A stretch of 64,000 nt of DNA from Maylandia zebra (Eukaryota > Chordata > Actinopteri > Cichliformes > Cichlidae). The stretch is taken from contig NC_135177.1 in the NCBI RefSeq assembly GCF_041146795.1, forward strand, positions 20,101,560 through 20,165,559, given 5' to 3'. The position numbers were made by a program, and so were the translations under genes. The notes below the pieces were generated by a model, which had not been told where the DNA came from, did not search any database, and saw only the letters and a program-made list of their open reading frames with translations. Of the stretch, positions 11,266 through 24,164 are shown in pieces. Position 1 is the first letter of the stretch. Each line of letters begins with the position of its first letter.

Positions 11266-12490
11266 TAAATTTCAATCGGCCTTCAAACAACATCACAGCA
11301 CTGAATCAGCGCTGCTTCGTGTTTTCAATGATCTTTTACTAATGGCTGACAATGGACGCCCCTCTGTCCTAGTGCTATTGGATCTTTCATCGGCATTTGA
11401 CATGGTTGACCATAACATCCTATTGGCGAGACTAGAGCACACTGTAGGCATTAAGGGCGCTGCCTTGGATTGGTTTAAATCCTACCTCTCCAATCGGCTC
11501 TCTTCGGTACATCTGGCCACATCCTCTTCTTCGGCTGTACCTGTTTGCTGTGGTGTCCCCCAGGGATCTGTGTTAGGCCCTACCCTTTTCTCATTGTACA
11601 TGCTTCCTTTAAGTGCTATCTTTGAGAAATACCACATTGCTTTTCACTATTATGCGGATGATATCCAGATCTATTTTGAGCTAAACGATGATCTTGCTCT
11701 GTCTTTGAATAGCTTCCGAGAATGCATGTGTGAGGTCAAGAAATGGCTTTTGGCAAATACTCTTATCCTTAATGATAAGAAAACCGAAATTATGATTTTT
11801 GGTAGTAATGCCCTTCGTGCCAAACTTCGGGATGCCTTTGGTTTTCTCACTAGTTCTTTCTCTGACACTGTTAGGAATCTGGGTGTCTTATTTGACAGCT
11901 CATTTACACTTGATAAACAAGTGTCTGCTGTTGTCAGATCTAGTTTTTACCAGCTTCGCCTTATTTCTAAGGCCAGGCACTATATCCCGTATAAAGACCT
12001 AGAAAAGCTCATCCATGCCTTTGTAACGTCAAGGCTAGATTACTGTAATTCACTTTATTGTGGTCTCCACTCTTCCCTTTTACATAGATTACAGACAGTT
12101 CAGAATGCTGCAGCACGCATTCTAACTAAAACCAAGAAGTTTGCCCACATTACTCCTGTCCTTGCTGATCTGCACTGGTTGCCTGTCAAATATCGTATTC
12201 AATTTAAAATTTTGTTGTTTACTTTTAAAATTACCAATAACACTGCACCAAGCTATCTTAAGGAACTTTTAAACCCATATGCTCCTGCTAGGGCTTTAAG
12301 GTCATCCTCACAGTTACTGCTGGTTCAGCCCAGATCTCGACTGAAATCTAGAGGTGATCGATCGTTTGCTCTAGTTGCACCGGAGCTGTGGAACAATCTC
12401 CCGATTGGCATCCGGGCGTCTGATTCTATTCATTCTTTTAAATCACAGCTAAAAACATATCTTTTTAAACTTGCCTTTTCTACCAGTTAA
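11266..12490 (+). CDS. Non-LTR retrotransposon reverse transcriptase, C-terminal part
   Basis: About 407 residues remain open. They start inside the RT domain (the family region STESALLRVFNDLLL, then LLDLSSAFDMVDH), continue through the GVPQGSVLGP motif and the catalytic YADD box (HYYADDIQIYF), and end with the L2/CR1-type C-terminus (APELWNNLP ... FKSQLKTYLF). The endonuclease domain and the N-terminal part of RT are missing because of the 5' truncation. The frame also happens to be open upstream into Tc1 sequence (from an ATG at 11237), but those first residues do not belong to the LINE. The product would not be an active retrotransposition protein. Confidence 0.88.
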
Positions 12491-12781
12491 ATGCTGGCTT
12501 GCTTGCAGTGACCTATTGACCTATTGTATTGTATTGTATTAAATTCTCTGCTATCTTTCCATTATTGGTGTCTTTTATCATGGTGGTACAGTCTTACCTT
12601 GCTATAACCTATGTGCTGCAGTTTACTCTTATTGGTGGCTTTTATCTGTGAACATAATTCGTTACCTTTATGTATTTGATGTTAATGTGTGAACTGTTTT
12701 ATTTTTTATTGTTTTATGTAAAGCACTTTGGTATGCCCAAGGCTTTTAAATGTGCTCTATAAATAAAGATTGTTGTTGTTG
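11266..12781 (+). mobile_element. 5'-truncated L2-clade LINE inserted in the Tc1 element
   Basis: The insertion is bounded by a 9-bp target-site duplication, TATAAATGA, at 11257-11265 and 12782-12790. It ends in the clade-typical 'ctctataaataaagattg' followed by TTG repeats. The body is the 3' part of a reverse-transcriptase ORF and a short 3' UTR. The exact duplication and the long open frame suggest a fairly recent insertion. Confidence 0.9.
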
Positions 12782-12924
12782 TATAAATGAACATTTTGTG
12801 AAACATCAAAAAACCCAAAAATGTTTGTTTTAATGGAGGAAAAAGTTAGGAAACCCTACCCCCTGATAACTAGTGTTGCCTCCTTTGGCTCATATAACTT
12901 CAGCGAGACGCCTTTTGTAACTTT

Positions 12925-13371
12925 TTACCAGTCTCTGACATGATCAGAAGAAGGTTCGCTCCACTCCTCAGTGCAGAATTCCTTCAGCTGTGAGATGTTT
13001 GAGGGTTTTCTGGCATGTACAGCCCGTTTCAAGTCACCCCACAGCATCTTAATGGGGTTAGGATCAGGGCTTTGACTTTGCCATTCCAGGACTCTCCACT
13101 TCTTAGTTTTTAGCCAGTCCTTGGTAGATTTGCTGGTATGCTTTGGGTCATTGTCATGTTTTAGTGTCCAGTTCCGCTTCAGCTTTAATTTTTTAACAGA
13201 TGGTCTCACATGTTCTTCAAGCACCCTCTGATACACAGCAGAATTCATGATGGATTCTGTGATGGTGAGCTGGCCAGGTCCTGCTGCAGCAAAGCACCAA
13301 ACTAAATTTGAGGTATAGATAAGGCAAGGTTCTTTTAAAATGCTGGTTAACGATGTACTGATCATGTGCAC
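12925..13371 (-). pseudogene. Tc1 transposase, catalytic-domain fragment
   Basis: The minus-strand frame reads through a Tc1-type DDE catalytic region: LTITESIMNSAVYQRVLEEH, then HDNDPKHTSKS (second Asp) and SPDPNPIKMLWGDLK (third acidic region). The N-terminal DNA-binding domain and first Asp are absent. The frame ends at VRDW, before the usual family C-terminus. It belongs to the Tc1 element 11120-13641. Confidence 0.85.
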
Positions 13372-13665
13372 CTAATGTGATACACCTGTGTGTGATTTTA
13401 ACCATTTTAAGTGGGATAATATGTGAGGGTGTCCTAATTTATTCCTCACCAGAAATTGCATTCTTTTAAAATTACATTTCACATAAAATTTTAAAACGGC
13501 TTTTCTTATTTTTTTTAATTGTTTAGTGATATTATTTGGATTCCTCAGTATCATTAAAATTGGCATTAAATATCCATATGGCCAAATATATTTTAAAATA
13601 TACAGGCTTTCATAGGGTGTCCTAATTTTCTCACATGACTGTATATAAATTGAACTGAAACAGGG

Positions 13666-14116
13666 ACTGTGATTGCAGTTTGGTTTTGTATCACAAACGT
13701 TTTTTTTGTTTTTGTTTATTTTGCTAGTTTCACAAAATCTAAGCAATCATCTTGTTATGTAGATGCATGACATTTACAACTTTTCATACCAATAAACTCA
13801 AATTATTTAGTGAAGTATTTGAATATTGTAGCTGTAAAAAAAGATACTTAATTATGAAATAATAAAGTCATTACCAATGGGAATAAAATAATATCAATAA
13901 TTTATAGGGTCATAAATCATTACACACTATAGTGAAAAGTTGTAAGTATTCCTGATATGCAGCCTTGGCCTTGGTTTGGACTCCAAACCCCTCTTTTTAA
14001 AACACTGAAAAGTAATATATTAGTGACTAATGTCTCCTTCTGTTAATGCAGCACTGCTTAGTAGGCTTGTAGAAATTAGTTGGCTTAAAGCATGTTTGAA
14101 CCTTACTGACGCCAGA
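13666..14116. other. AT-rich upstream region of the C8orf88-like gene
   Basis: No repeat or exon is recognised. The 5' UTR of the next gene probably lies at its right end. Confidence 0.35.
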
Positions 14117-17100
14117 ATGGAGGTATCAAGGAGAAGAATCCTTCAAAAGCACCTGGAGCCAGCGAGACCCCTGCGCCGCTGCATTCCTGCCGACATTGGT
14201 AAGTCATCAGTGCAAGTAAACAGGATCAAATGTGCCAGTTTGAAATGTAATGTGTTCCCGTGTAATGAATGTTCATATGGGGATTTTAATACTTTGTTTA
14301 GATCCACCAATAAATCCTGCTGCACATGTCCTGATGGATCAAGAGGCAAGTAAAAAATAAAACCCTAATTATGAAGATGGTTGCATGGTGATGCAGTGGT
14401 TAGTACTCGTGACTCATAGGAAGAAGGTTAGTTCTGTGTGGAGTTTAAATCTTCTCCATGTGTCTGCATGGCTTCTTCCCACAGTCCAAAGACATGCAAA
14501 GGTTAGGTTAGTAGCTGTTCATCTGGACGTTACGTTTTCAATGGGAAAAATGTTTTGTCACTCATCCAATTGAATTCTTCAGTCTCGAGACTGAAGAATT
14601 CCCTTGGATGAGTGACGCAACGCTACGTCCAGATGAACAGAATCCACCTTTTGGGATTTACTTACCTTAATGATTGAGCATGCATCAAGACGTTAGGTTA
14701 ATATGTGATTCTAAGTTGACTGTAGGTATGAATGTGAGTATGTCTGTCTCCCTCTCTATTACAGCTGTGCACTATGAAAGCTGGGATAAACTAAACATAT
14801 TACACTTTTTTCACAGAAGGTAAAATATAGTTTTGGTAAATGAAGCCTACTAATAAAAAAGGAGTTTAAACGACATTGTTACAAAAAGGTGAAGCTGACA
14901 GTGTATATATGATATGGAGATACATGTATAACAGTACTGAAAAAAAGTACTAAAAAGCATCCACCTGTTTGAAGGTAATTCATAATCAAACAACAAAAAA
15001 GGATGGGAAAGTGAACATGTTCTAAGCTTTGGCTTTCCATAGTTTGTCCATCAGGCTCTAGCTTGTCACTGCAAATCTGGGTTTTGTAGAGATGCTGTTT
15101 GCCATGGTGAGACGTTGTCAGGCTAAGATTAATCTAAGATGATTTTTTCCACTGTGTGAGCACCTTATGCCACCAGAGTAAACCTGTGACACACCTCAAC
15201 ATTTGAGAACGGTGGCACTACACAAAGATGACACATAACACTAACCTTTCAAATAACTAATCATTTAATTATTCGGCGCTTCAGTATTTTAGACTCATGA
15301 TATCATGCTTTTTAAAAAAATATATTTAAGCTGAAATTTTGTATTTGATAGACAAATATTGGTGTAGAGCAGTTCTACAAGATCATCAACCTTCATAAAC
15401 AGAAAAAAGGTGAGTCTTTTCTTCTTCTTCTTATATTATTTTTTTCCAAAATAATATATTTTGCTGTCCCATAGGCTAATAAACAAGGCGTGGAAAGCAC
15501 TTCAGCTTGTCAGTGTGGTAAACAAGTGTTTTTGGTGTGCATTCTAGTAGCTGCAATTCCAGAAATGCCAAGGAGGCTTAGCAGGAGATTAAAAAAAAGT
15601 ATACACATAGATAGTGCATTTCATATATTTTCTGAATCACAGATTAAGACACATACGTTTGCATGAGAGTGAGACACAGTTTTCACTTCGTTCAGTGTTT
15701 TTTGTAAGGTTACGGTTTAATAACTTGCACATATAAAATTTATTCTGCCAGAAGAAAATCTATCACAATGCTGAAAATGTTCTTCACAATTTTATACCAA
15801 ACCTCTGAACCAAACATAACCTGCTCCTGGCCGTTCTAGTTTTTATTCTCCCACCTGCAGCTTTTCTGGTTTTTAAGGGTTCAAGCATAAACATTAAATA
15901 AAAAACAAAATCATAGACTCAGTCTATGAACAAATTTGATGGGAAGTCAACAATATATGGTCCTGTTTTATGATCATATATTAATGCTTATAGAACAATG
16001 AAACTATTTTAAAGTTTTTTGTTGCCAGCAGAAAAAAAATATATCAAGGAATCAGATTTTGTCATCAGGGAAACTCAAAGACTTCAGACCCTCGTACTCT
16101 CCCCTCAGGTGTCTGAAGAATCTTCCTGGAATTAGTGTTTTGTGAAGAACTGTTTGGTCATTAGGCAGTAATTTCATACCGATTGGTCTCTAATCTGGAA
16201 CATAACATGCTCCAGAGCAGGTTATAAGTTATCATGGCAATGTACCCCAGTAAGAAGTAAACCACCTTTGTAGTACAGGAAATCCAAGGTTAACTCTGAA
16301 GTTACCTGGATAATCTGATATCCTGCTTCACAGTCAGGCCTCTGGTCACTCTGACTGAAAATCTGAGTGTCTCAACTCTACTGCTTCCAGCTCGACCTTG
16401 TCTCTTTTTGTCAGAGCCACTGTCTCCAAACCATTCATCACAGCAGGTCTCGCTAACGTCTTGCAAATCTTCCCTTTCACTCTTGCAGCGATACTTCTGT
16501 CACAAATCACTCAAACCTCCTCCACTCCCCCTTGCCTGCATGCTCTTCTTCACCTCGCTTGTGCTCTGTTCATCCCTTTGAAGGGTTAACCCCATGTATT
16601 TAAACCCATTTACCCTCATTACCTCTATACTTTACAGCTTCACTGTTACACCTGTCATCAAACCCTGAATTCATAAACAGTGACAAGGAGGAATTTTGGA
16701 CCAAAGACATCACAAATGTTTCCTCAAAAAGCTGATATTGTGAGGAATGACCACAAGAGGGCCTTAACATCCAGTAATCAGAGAATTATCACACACCTGA
16801 ATAAGCTTCTTAGAAGGAGTTTGTCTTTTTAGTGAGGTTGTGTTTGATGTTAGCCAATGCAGAAGTGTTGGTGAATCCCAATGCATCACAAACATTTTTT
16901 GTCAGCTTTATTACCTTTGAGGTAAAGAAGCAACCAGATTCTTTTGGATATCCCTAACTTGAACTCTTATACCATGTTTATCTTCAGACAGGATATCTTA
17001 CACAAGGGACTTCTTAATTGGTCTGGCCAGTTGTCCGGAGGCCAGGAAGAAGCCAGAATTCTTGCCAGAGCACCCAATAGTGTTAAGTGAGGCAGTAAGT

Positions 17101-17694
17101 GTAAAATTCTTGTTGTTTACTTGCTAAGTGGTCCAAATAATATCAGTAGTGTCTGGATTTAAAATGCTTTTATACTATCTTCACAGAGAGATCCTGAGCA
17201 ACTAAGGCTTTATGAAATGAGGATGAATGGCAAGAAAGATAAAATGTGAGTTTAATACTGTAAATTTGTTACCACAGTTTGACTTTAATGCTTTTTTCAT
17301 ACAGTAGAAAAACAGTAGAGAGTATAGATTATGATTTGAATGAAATACCCATTGTTCTTCAAGAATAATTTGAACATTGGACATTTATAACACCAGTTAA
17401 TGTGTATATGTAGGAATTAAGTTAAAGTTAAAACCTAGAAAAAAAGGTCGTTTTTACGGTATATTGTTAAAATTAGGTCGCTAACATAAACACCATAATA
17501 AAAATATGTCACCTTTGTTTGTTTTTAGGGCGGCTGAAGGGCTTCACTCACCTTGAGAAATTAGTCTTGCTTGTGCAGTGTTTGTGTTTGCTGTTCTTCC
17601 TTTCAGTTTAATTTAACTTTTTATTTCCTATTTATTATTTTGCAGGAGGTTCACAAGAATTTCGGTTTTTGATAACCCCCTGAGAGTGCTGTAG
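14117..17694 (+). CDS. C8orf88 homologue, small eIF4E-binding-motif protein
   Basis: I assembled six coding exons by splice sites and phase: 14117-14198, 14302-14345, 15352-15409, 16988-17094, 17187-17245 and 17646-17694, giving 132 residues. The opening (LQKHLEPARPLRR) and the core (RISYTRDFLIGL, then RKKPEFLPEHPIVL) match my recollection of human C8orf88 (117 aa; YSRDFLLKL, RKKPDFLPDHPIVL). Y66-T-R-D-F-L71-I72 fits the canonical eIF4E-binding motif YxxxxL-hydrophobic, so a role in cap-dependent translation control is plausible, but that function is inferred. Intron 2 uses a GC donor (AGAG|GCAAGT); the other introns are GT-AG. Introns 2 and 3 hold a SINE with a Penelope-tail insertion and an RTE LINE piece. 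A poly(A) signal AATAAA is at 17768. I see no signal peptide or membrane segment. Confidence 0.85.
14372..14800 (+). mobile_element. tRNA-derived SINE split by a later insertion (intron 2 of the C8orf88-like gene)
   Basis: The left part has the tRNA-like A-box word 'atgcagtggttagtac' and 'gtggagttta...tctccatgtgtctgcatgg', then 'cacagtccaaagacatgc'. The right part resumes at 14692 with 'gttaggttaatatgtgattctaa' and runs to 'agctgggata'. Together they follow the order of a common fish SINE, and the reverse complement of the same family lies at 50385-50612. The B-box region is shortened. Confidence 0.7.
14511..14691. mobile_element. Penelope-like element 3' tail fragment with a perfect-centre inverted repeat
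   Basis: This is bounded by the 9-bp duplication GTTAGGTTA (14502-14510 and 14692-14700) and inserted in a SINE. Positions 14515-14640 form two arms of about 60 bp inverted around 'cttcagtctcgagactgaag'. Each arm contains 'actgaagaatt...ggatgagtgac...cgtccagatgaacag', the same layout as the tail of the Penelope-like element at 28562-28690. Assignment to that family is by layout and memory. Confidence 0.6.
16330..16660 (-). mobile_element. RTE-type LINE fragment in intron 3 of the C8orf88-like gene
   Basis: On the minus strand one frame reads CDRSIAARVKGKICKTLARP, then AVMNGLETVALTKRD, which is the conserved stretch downstream of the RT domain in RTE-like LINEs. Other parts are out of frame, so it is an old decayed piece. 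The ends are approximate. Confidence 0.7.
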
Positions 17695-17767
17695 TGTATT
17701 TATACTGTGTGAACACCTTTTTGAAACAGAAAAAAAAAAAACTGAATGGCTACTTTTCAGATGCTTT

Positions 17768-17773
17768 AATAAA
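17768..17773 (+). terminator. Poly(A) signal of the C8orf88-like gene
   Basis: AATAAA lies 74 bp after the stop codon, with no better signal between. Confidence 0.6.
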
Positions 17774-18400
17774 AGTCCTGAACTGAAGTGATGGCGCCAA
17801 TTATGTTTACACATAATTAGAAATTCTCTGGAGTTAAGATTTGCATTTGTCTACAAATTGCTTTTGATTTTCTGTCCTATACCTCTGCTATTATCAACCT
17901 GCTTCAGCAGCAGTTTCCATCACAAATGACACACCTGTGTATTGTACAGCTGGTGAGCATGTCCGTGCATTAAACAGCTTAAGAAATTGGCATAAACGGG
18001 AGTGACTCTTGCATCAGTCAAGCAGATATTAACAGGAACACCAATGGTATTTTATTTTATCTGTTTGTTATGTGTTCTACATAAAGTGGTTATTTGACAA
18101 CAAATTTGCTATAAAAAAAAAAAAAAAAGATTAACGGTCAACATGAATCTACAGGAAGTGAAAATCACACATGAAAGATTTTGTTGAGCACATTTTATAA
18201 AATGTAAGTATTTTTTACACTATTCGAGGATAAAACCACGATTCCTGTACTTAATGAATTAATTTCTTGTACAACCTTCGTCATTTTGACCAAACTGACT
18301 CACACAAAATAAACTCGGAAAAGTACTGCTTTTCCCAACATATGCGGAAATCCTTTAATAGCGCCGCTGTAACTGAACATCTGCTGCACTTCGTCGACCT
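17774..18400. other. Short intergenic spacer
   Basis: AT-rich sequence with a poly-A run near 18112-18128. No gene is seen. Confidence 0.4.
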
Positions 18401-18642
18401 CTGTACGTGACCGGAAGCCGGTAGCCAACAAGTGAGTGGGTGACGAGACTCATTTAGTACCCCTGTGACTCATCCGACGTCACGGCATTGTGGGCCGGCT
18501 CTCGGCGTTAAGTCAGATTTTAATACTGAAATGAAACGGAGGAAGACAGCAGCAGAAAAGTAACCTCGCAAAGAGCAAAACATCTATATCTGCTTTTTAT
18601 TTTTTGTTTGGTTTCGTGAGTCCCGTTGGCTGATCTTTCAGG
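18400..18642 (+). promoter_or_regulatory. Promoter and noncoding first exon of uridine phosphorylase
   Basis: A CpG-rich stretch contains an AP-1/ARE-type site TGACTCA (18466-18472) and, four bases on, a CRE-like GACGTCAC (18476-18483). It ends in a splice donor at 18642/18643 (TTTCAG|GTAAGG). The next exon, which starts at 18897, carries the start codon. The transcription start is not determined. Confidence 0.6.
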
Positions 18643-18901
18643 TAAGGATGAAGCTCATTACCGTATTTCCTGTAGCCGGTGCGCGATAGTGCTGAATCTG
18701 CATGTTGACAGTATGTTCCTATGGTGACTGTTTTAAATGTAAAAACAAAACCAAAAACCTTAATTGTCCAGATTCGAGAACTGAGTTAGATGTTGGTGAA
18801 ATTCTAAGTAACAGGCTTTCTCAGCAGCCAGGTGTGGTTATGCGTTTCTTTCATTCTGCTCACTGAGTAATTTTGTTCGGATTCGGCTGTTCGCAGGAAA
18901 A

Positions 18902-21799
<2,898 letters not shown>

Positions 21800-24000
21800 A
21801 TAAATGCAAGCATACAGTAAATTCTTATGATCTTCTGTCTAGAAGTCATACCTTTAAATATCTCCAAAAGACTTAAATGATGCCTTCTATTTATCCTTTG
21901 ACACTGATTTAGTTGATACACTGCTATAAAAACATGCACCGCTACACTGTTGTTTTATTTCGTATTTCTCTTAAGTACACTTGAATTGATGTAGCACCCT
22001 TGTATTTAAAGTGAGTTAAGTTCATGTGTATTAGTTAAGGTCGTCTTATTCTACTTGACATGTAAAGTTTCAGATCCGTAAAACTTGAACCTGTAAGTCT
22101 AAACTTACAGTGGTGCCATAACAAAATGACCTTTTTACACCTATTATAAAAAATACATTTTTAAAATATTTTATAGGTTTAGATTTGTTATTGAAAACTT
22201 GATTGTGTATGTGGAGATTTTTTTTTACATTTTTATTGTCATCCAGATTGTATTCAGTTTCTTCGACCTTTGTATATGTGCTCAGCATTTCTTTCACAAT
22301 ATAAAATTGCAACAACACAACACTCCGCTTGAGAAAGATTTCTGCTTTGTGTCATAAATAAAGCAAGCAAGTAAAGCTTTGTGCAGTCTGAAATTTCACA
22401 ACATATTAAGAAAAGAATTCTTTAAGTAAGAGGCACTGCGGCACAAATGCAATGTGAAGTTTGTTATATGATCTGTCAGTATTTGCAGCTCTTGAAAAGC
22501 CTGGTGAAGTCAAGATCAGCATCCTGACCAATAAACAAGCCAAAGATATTAATAAATGGTGTTCTGGTGTGTACTGATTTAACAGTAAATTATCAATGAT
22601 AATAATAATAATCTCCCTAAAAGATTTTGGGTAGACTGGTGTTGTTGTCACATTAACTGTTAACGCCACATTAAAGGACACTTTTGCGGTGGTTAATTTG
22701 TGGAAAAGACAGAAAAGTTTGAGGGGAGGAAGTATTTTGTCATTTTTAGGGGTCAGAGTAATTTTTCATGTTGCTGCTTTTTCTGTAATAAAAAGCTCAC
22801 ACAGTATTAGTCGGTTAAAAATTGGACACTTGTTAAAAAGCTCAAGGTTTTTCATCAGCAAGCTTAAGCCATGTGGTAGCTAGGTTAAAATGTGACACAT
22901 GTAACAACTGAGCCCCCGCCCGAGTATAAGAAATGAGAAAGGTATTTGAAGCTAGGCATGTAAAGGCAGTGTTGTATAAATATATCTGTTTGTTTCTTTG
23001 CTGGCAGAATGGTTTGTGTTGAGCCACACACAAACAGCTGGCCGAAGGAAGTATGGCTTTGTTGTGTTGTCTGCTAAGGTTATCATAAAGTTACATTAAT
23101 TTGTTACAATTAATGAAAAAAAATGGAAAGAATACCTACTTTGAGGTCGTACCTTAGGCTTGGATTTAATGAAGGAACAGTTATTGAAAGATGTTTCAAT
23201 CAATCAGCAATTCATGTAAATTCGAGTCAAAATCATGAATACTAACCTTGGTCTAACCTAGTTTGTCTGTTAAAATCAGCTATATGGGGAAAACACCTGG
23301 TTTTAAAATTTTCAGCTGGTGTCACAGGGTTCATTTTCTAGAAAGATCTGCTGAGACTGAAGTTACTTTGGACTGCTTTGGTCAGAGGAATAACTTTAGT
23401 ACACTCATTCCCTCTTTTGTCTAATGCTGGTGATAGATGACGCATTAAAGGTTGAGATAAAATTGAACACTCTGACTAATGGCGAGTGTCATTGCTGATA
23501 TTTTTGACCAGCAGGCGTGGCAGTCTGCAGCAGCTCGGTGAAGAAGTCTTCATTCTTACTTATGTTACAGTATTATCTGTTTGAATTAGTTTAACAGATC
23601 CTTTTCACCGCCACAGCTTTGACACGAATCAGTATGTGAATGCAGGTGTTATAATCACGTAGACTTTGGTTTTGTTTTTTTCAATCTAAACTTTAGTCAT
23701 TTATAATTCCTGTAACTTCTTCATACTGGACTATATCATGACACAGTTGCAGGTTGAGGAAATATCGGTTGTTGTCAGTGTGGTGAATCATCTGCTCACC
23801 AGGATATTCACTTCTTTACGCAAAAAAAGTGACAATGTTGGTGTATTTTATTTCTGGCCTATATTTTTTGCACTGTTAACTTGGATCGTTCTCAAACACA
23901 TTATTATTACATTATTATTCAGGCTTGAGGACAGATAACGGCTTTATTCTGTGGTGTCTCAGTATTTTGAGCTTCTAGCCTACACTGGGTGGTGTAAGAC
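21800..24000. other. Intergenic region between uridine phosphorylase and stathmin-2
   Basis: The proximal few hundred bases are the uridine phosphorylase 3' UTR; an AATAAA is seen near 22357. The rest is AT-rich with no recognised gene or transposon. Confidence 0.45.
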
Positions 24001-24164
24001 GCGCGGCGCGTGAGAGGAGGGTCTGTTTGCGCGCTCCCGTGCGTGCCCACCTCCCGTCTGCTATCCGATCCTTCCTCCGTCTCTTCGCTGACTCAGTGCC
24101 TTAAGCAGCATCACCGCTCACCAGAACAGATCTACAGCATCCTCTGCGGAGAAATACATCAGCC
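24001..24164 (+). promoter_or_regulatory. Stathmin-2 5' UTR and core promoter region
   Basis: A CpG-rich stretch (GCGCGGCGCG at 24001-24010) precedes the start codon, with a TGACTCAG word near 24089. No TATA box is evident. Confidence 0.4.

Larger units (their letters stand above)
11120..13641 (-). mobile_element. Tc1-like DNA transposon, itself interrupted by a LINE
   Basis: The ends are inverted repeats: CTGTCATGTGAGAAAATT at the left and its near-complement at the right, flanked by TA on both sides (11118-11119 and 13642-13643). Degenerate inner copies of the end motif lie near 12836-12860 and 13428-13450, giving the IR/DR arrangement of fish Tc1 elements. An L2 LINE occupies 11266-12781. 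Without it the element is only about 1 kb, and it carries just the C-terminal half of a transposase on the minus strand, so it is internally deleted and not autonomous. Confidence 0.88.

Noticed and set aside
14762-14820. Possible extra exon of the C8orf88-like gene after a TTACAG acceptor
   Set aside because: The sequence belongs to the SINE, and its phase does not fit the flanking exons.
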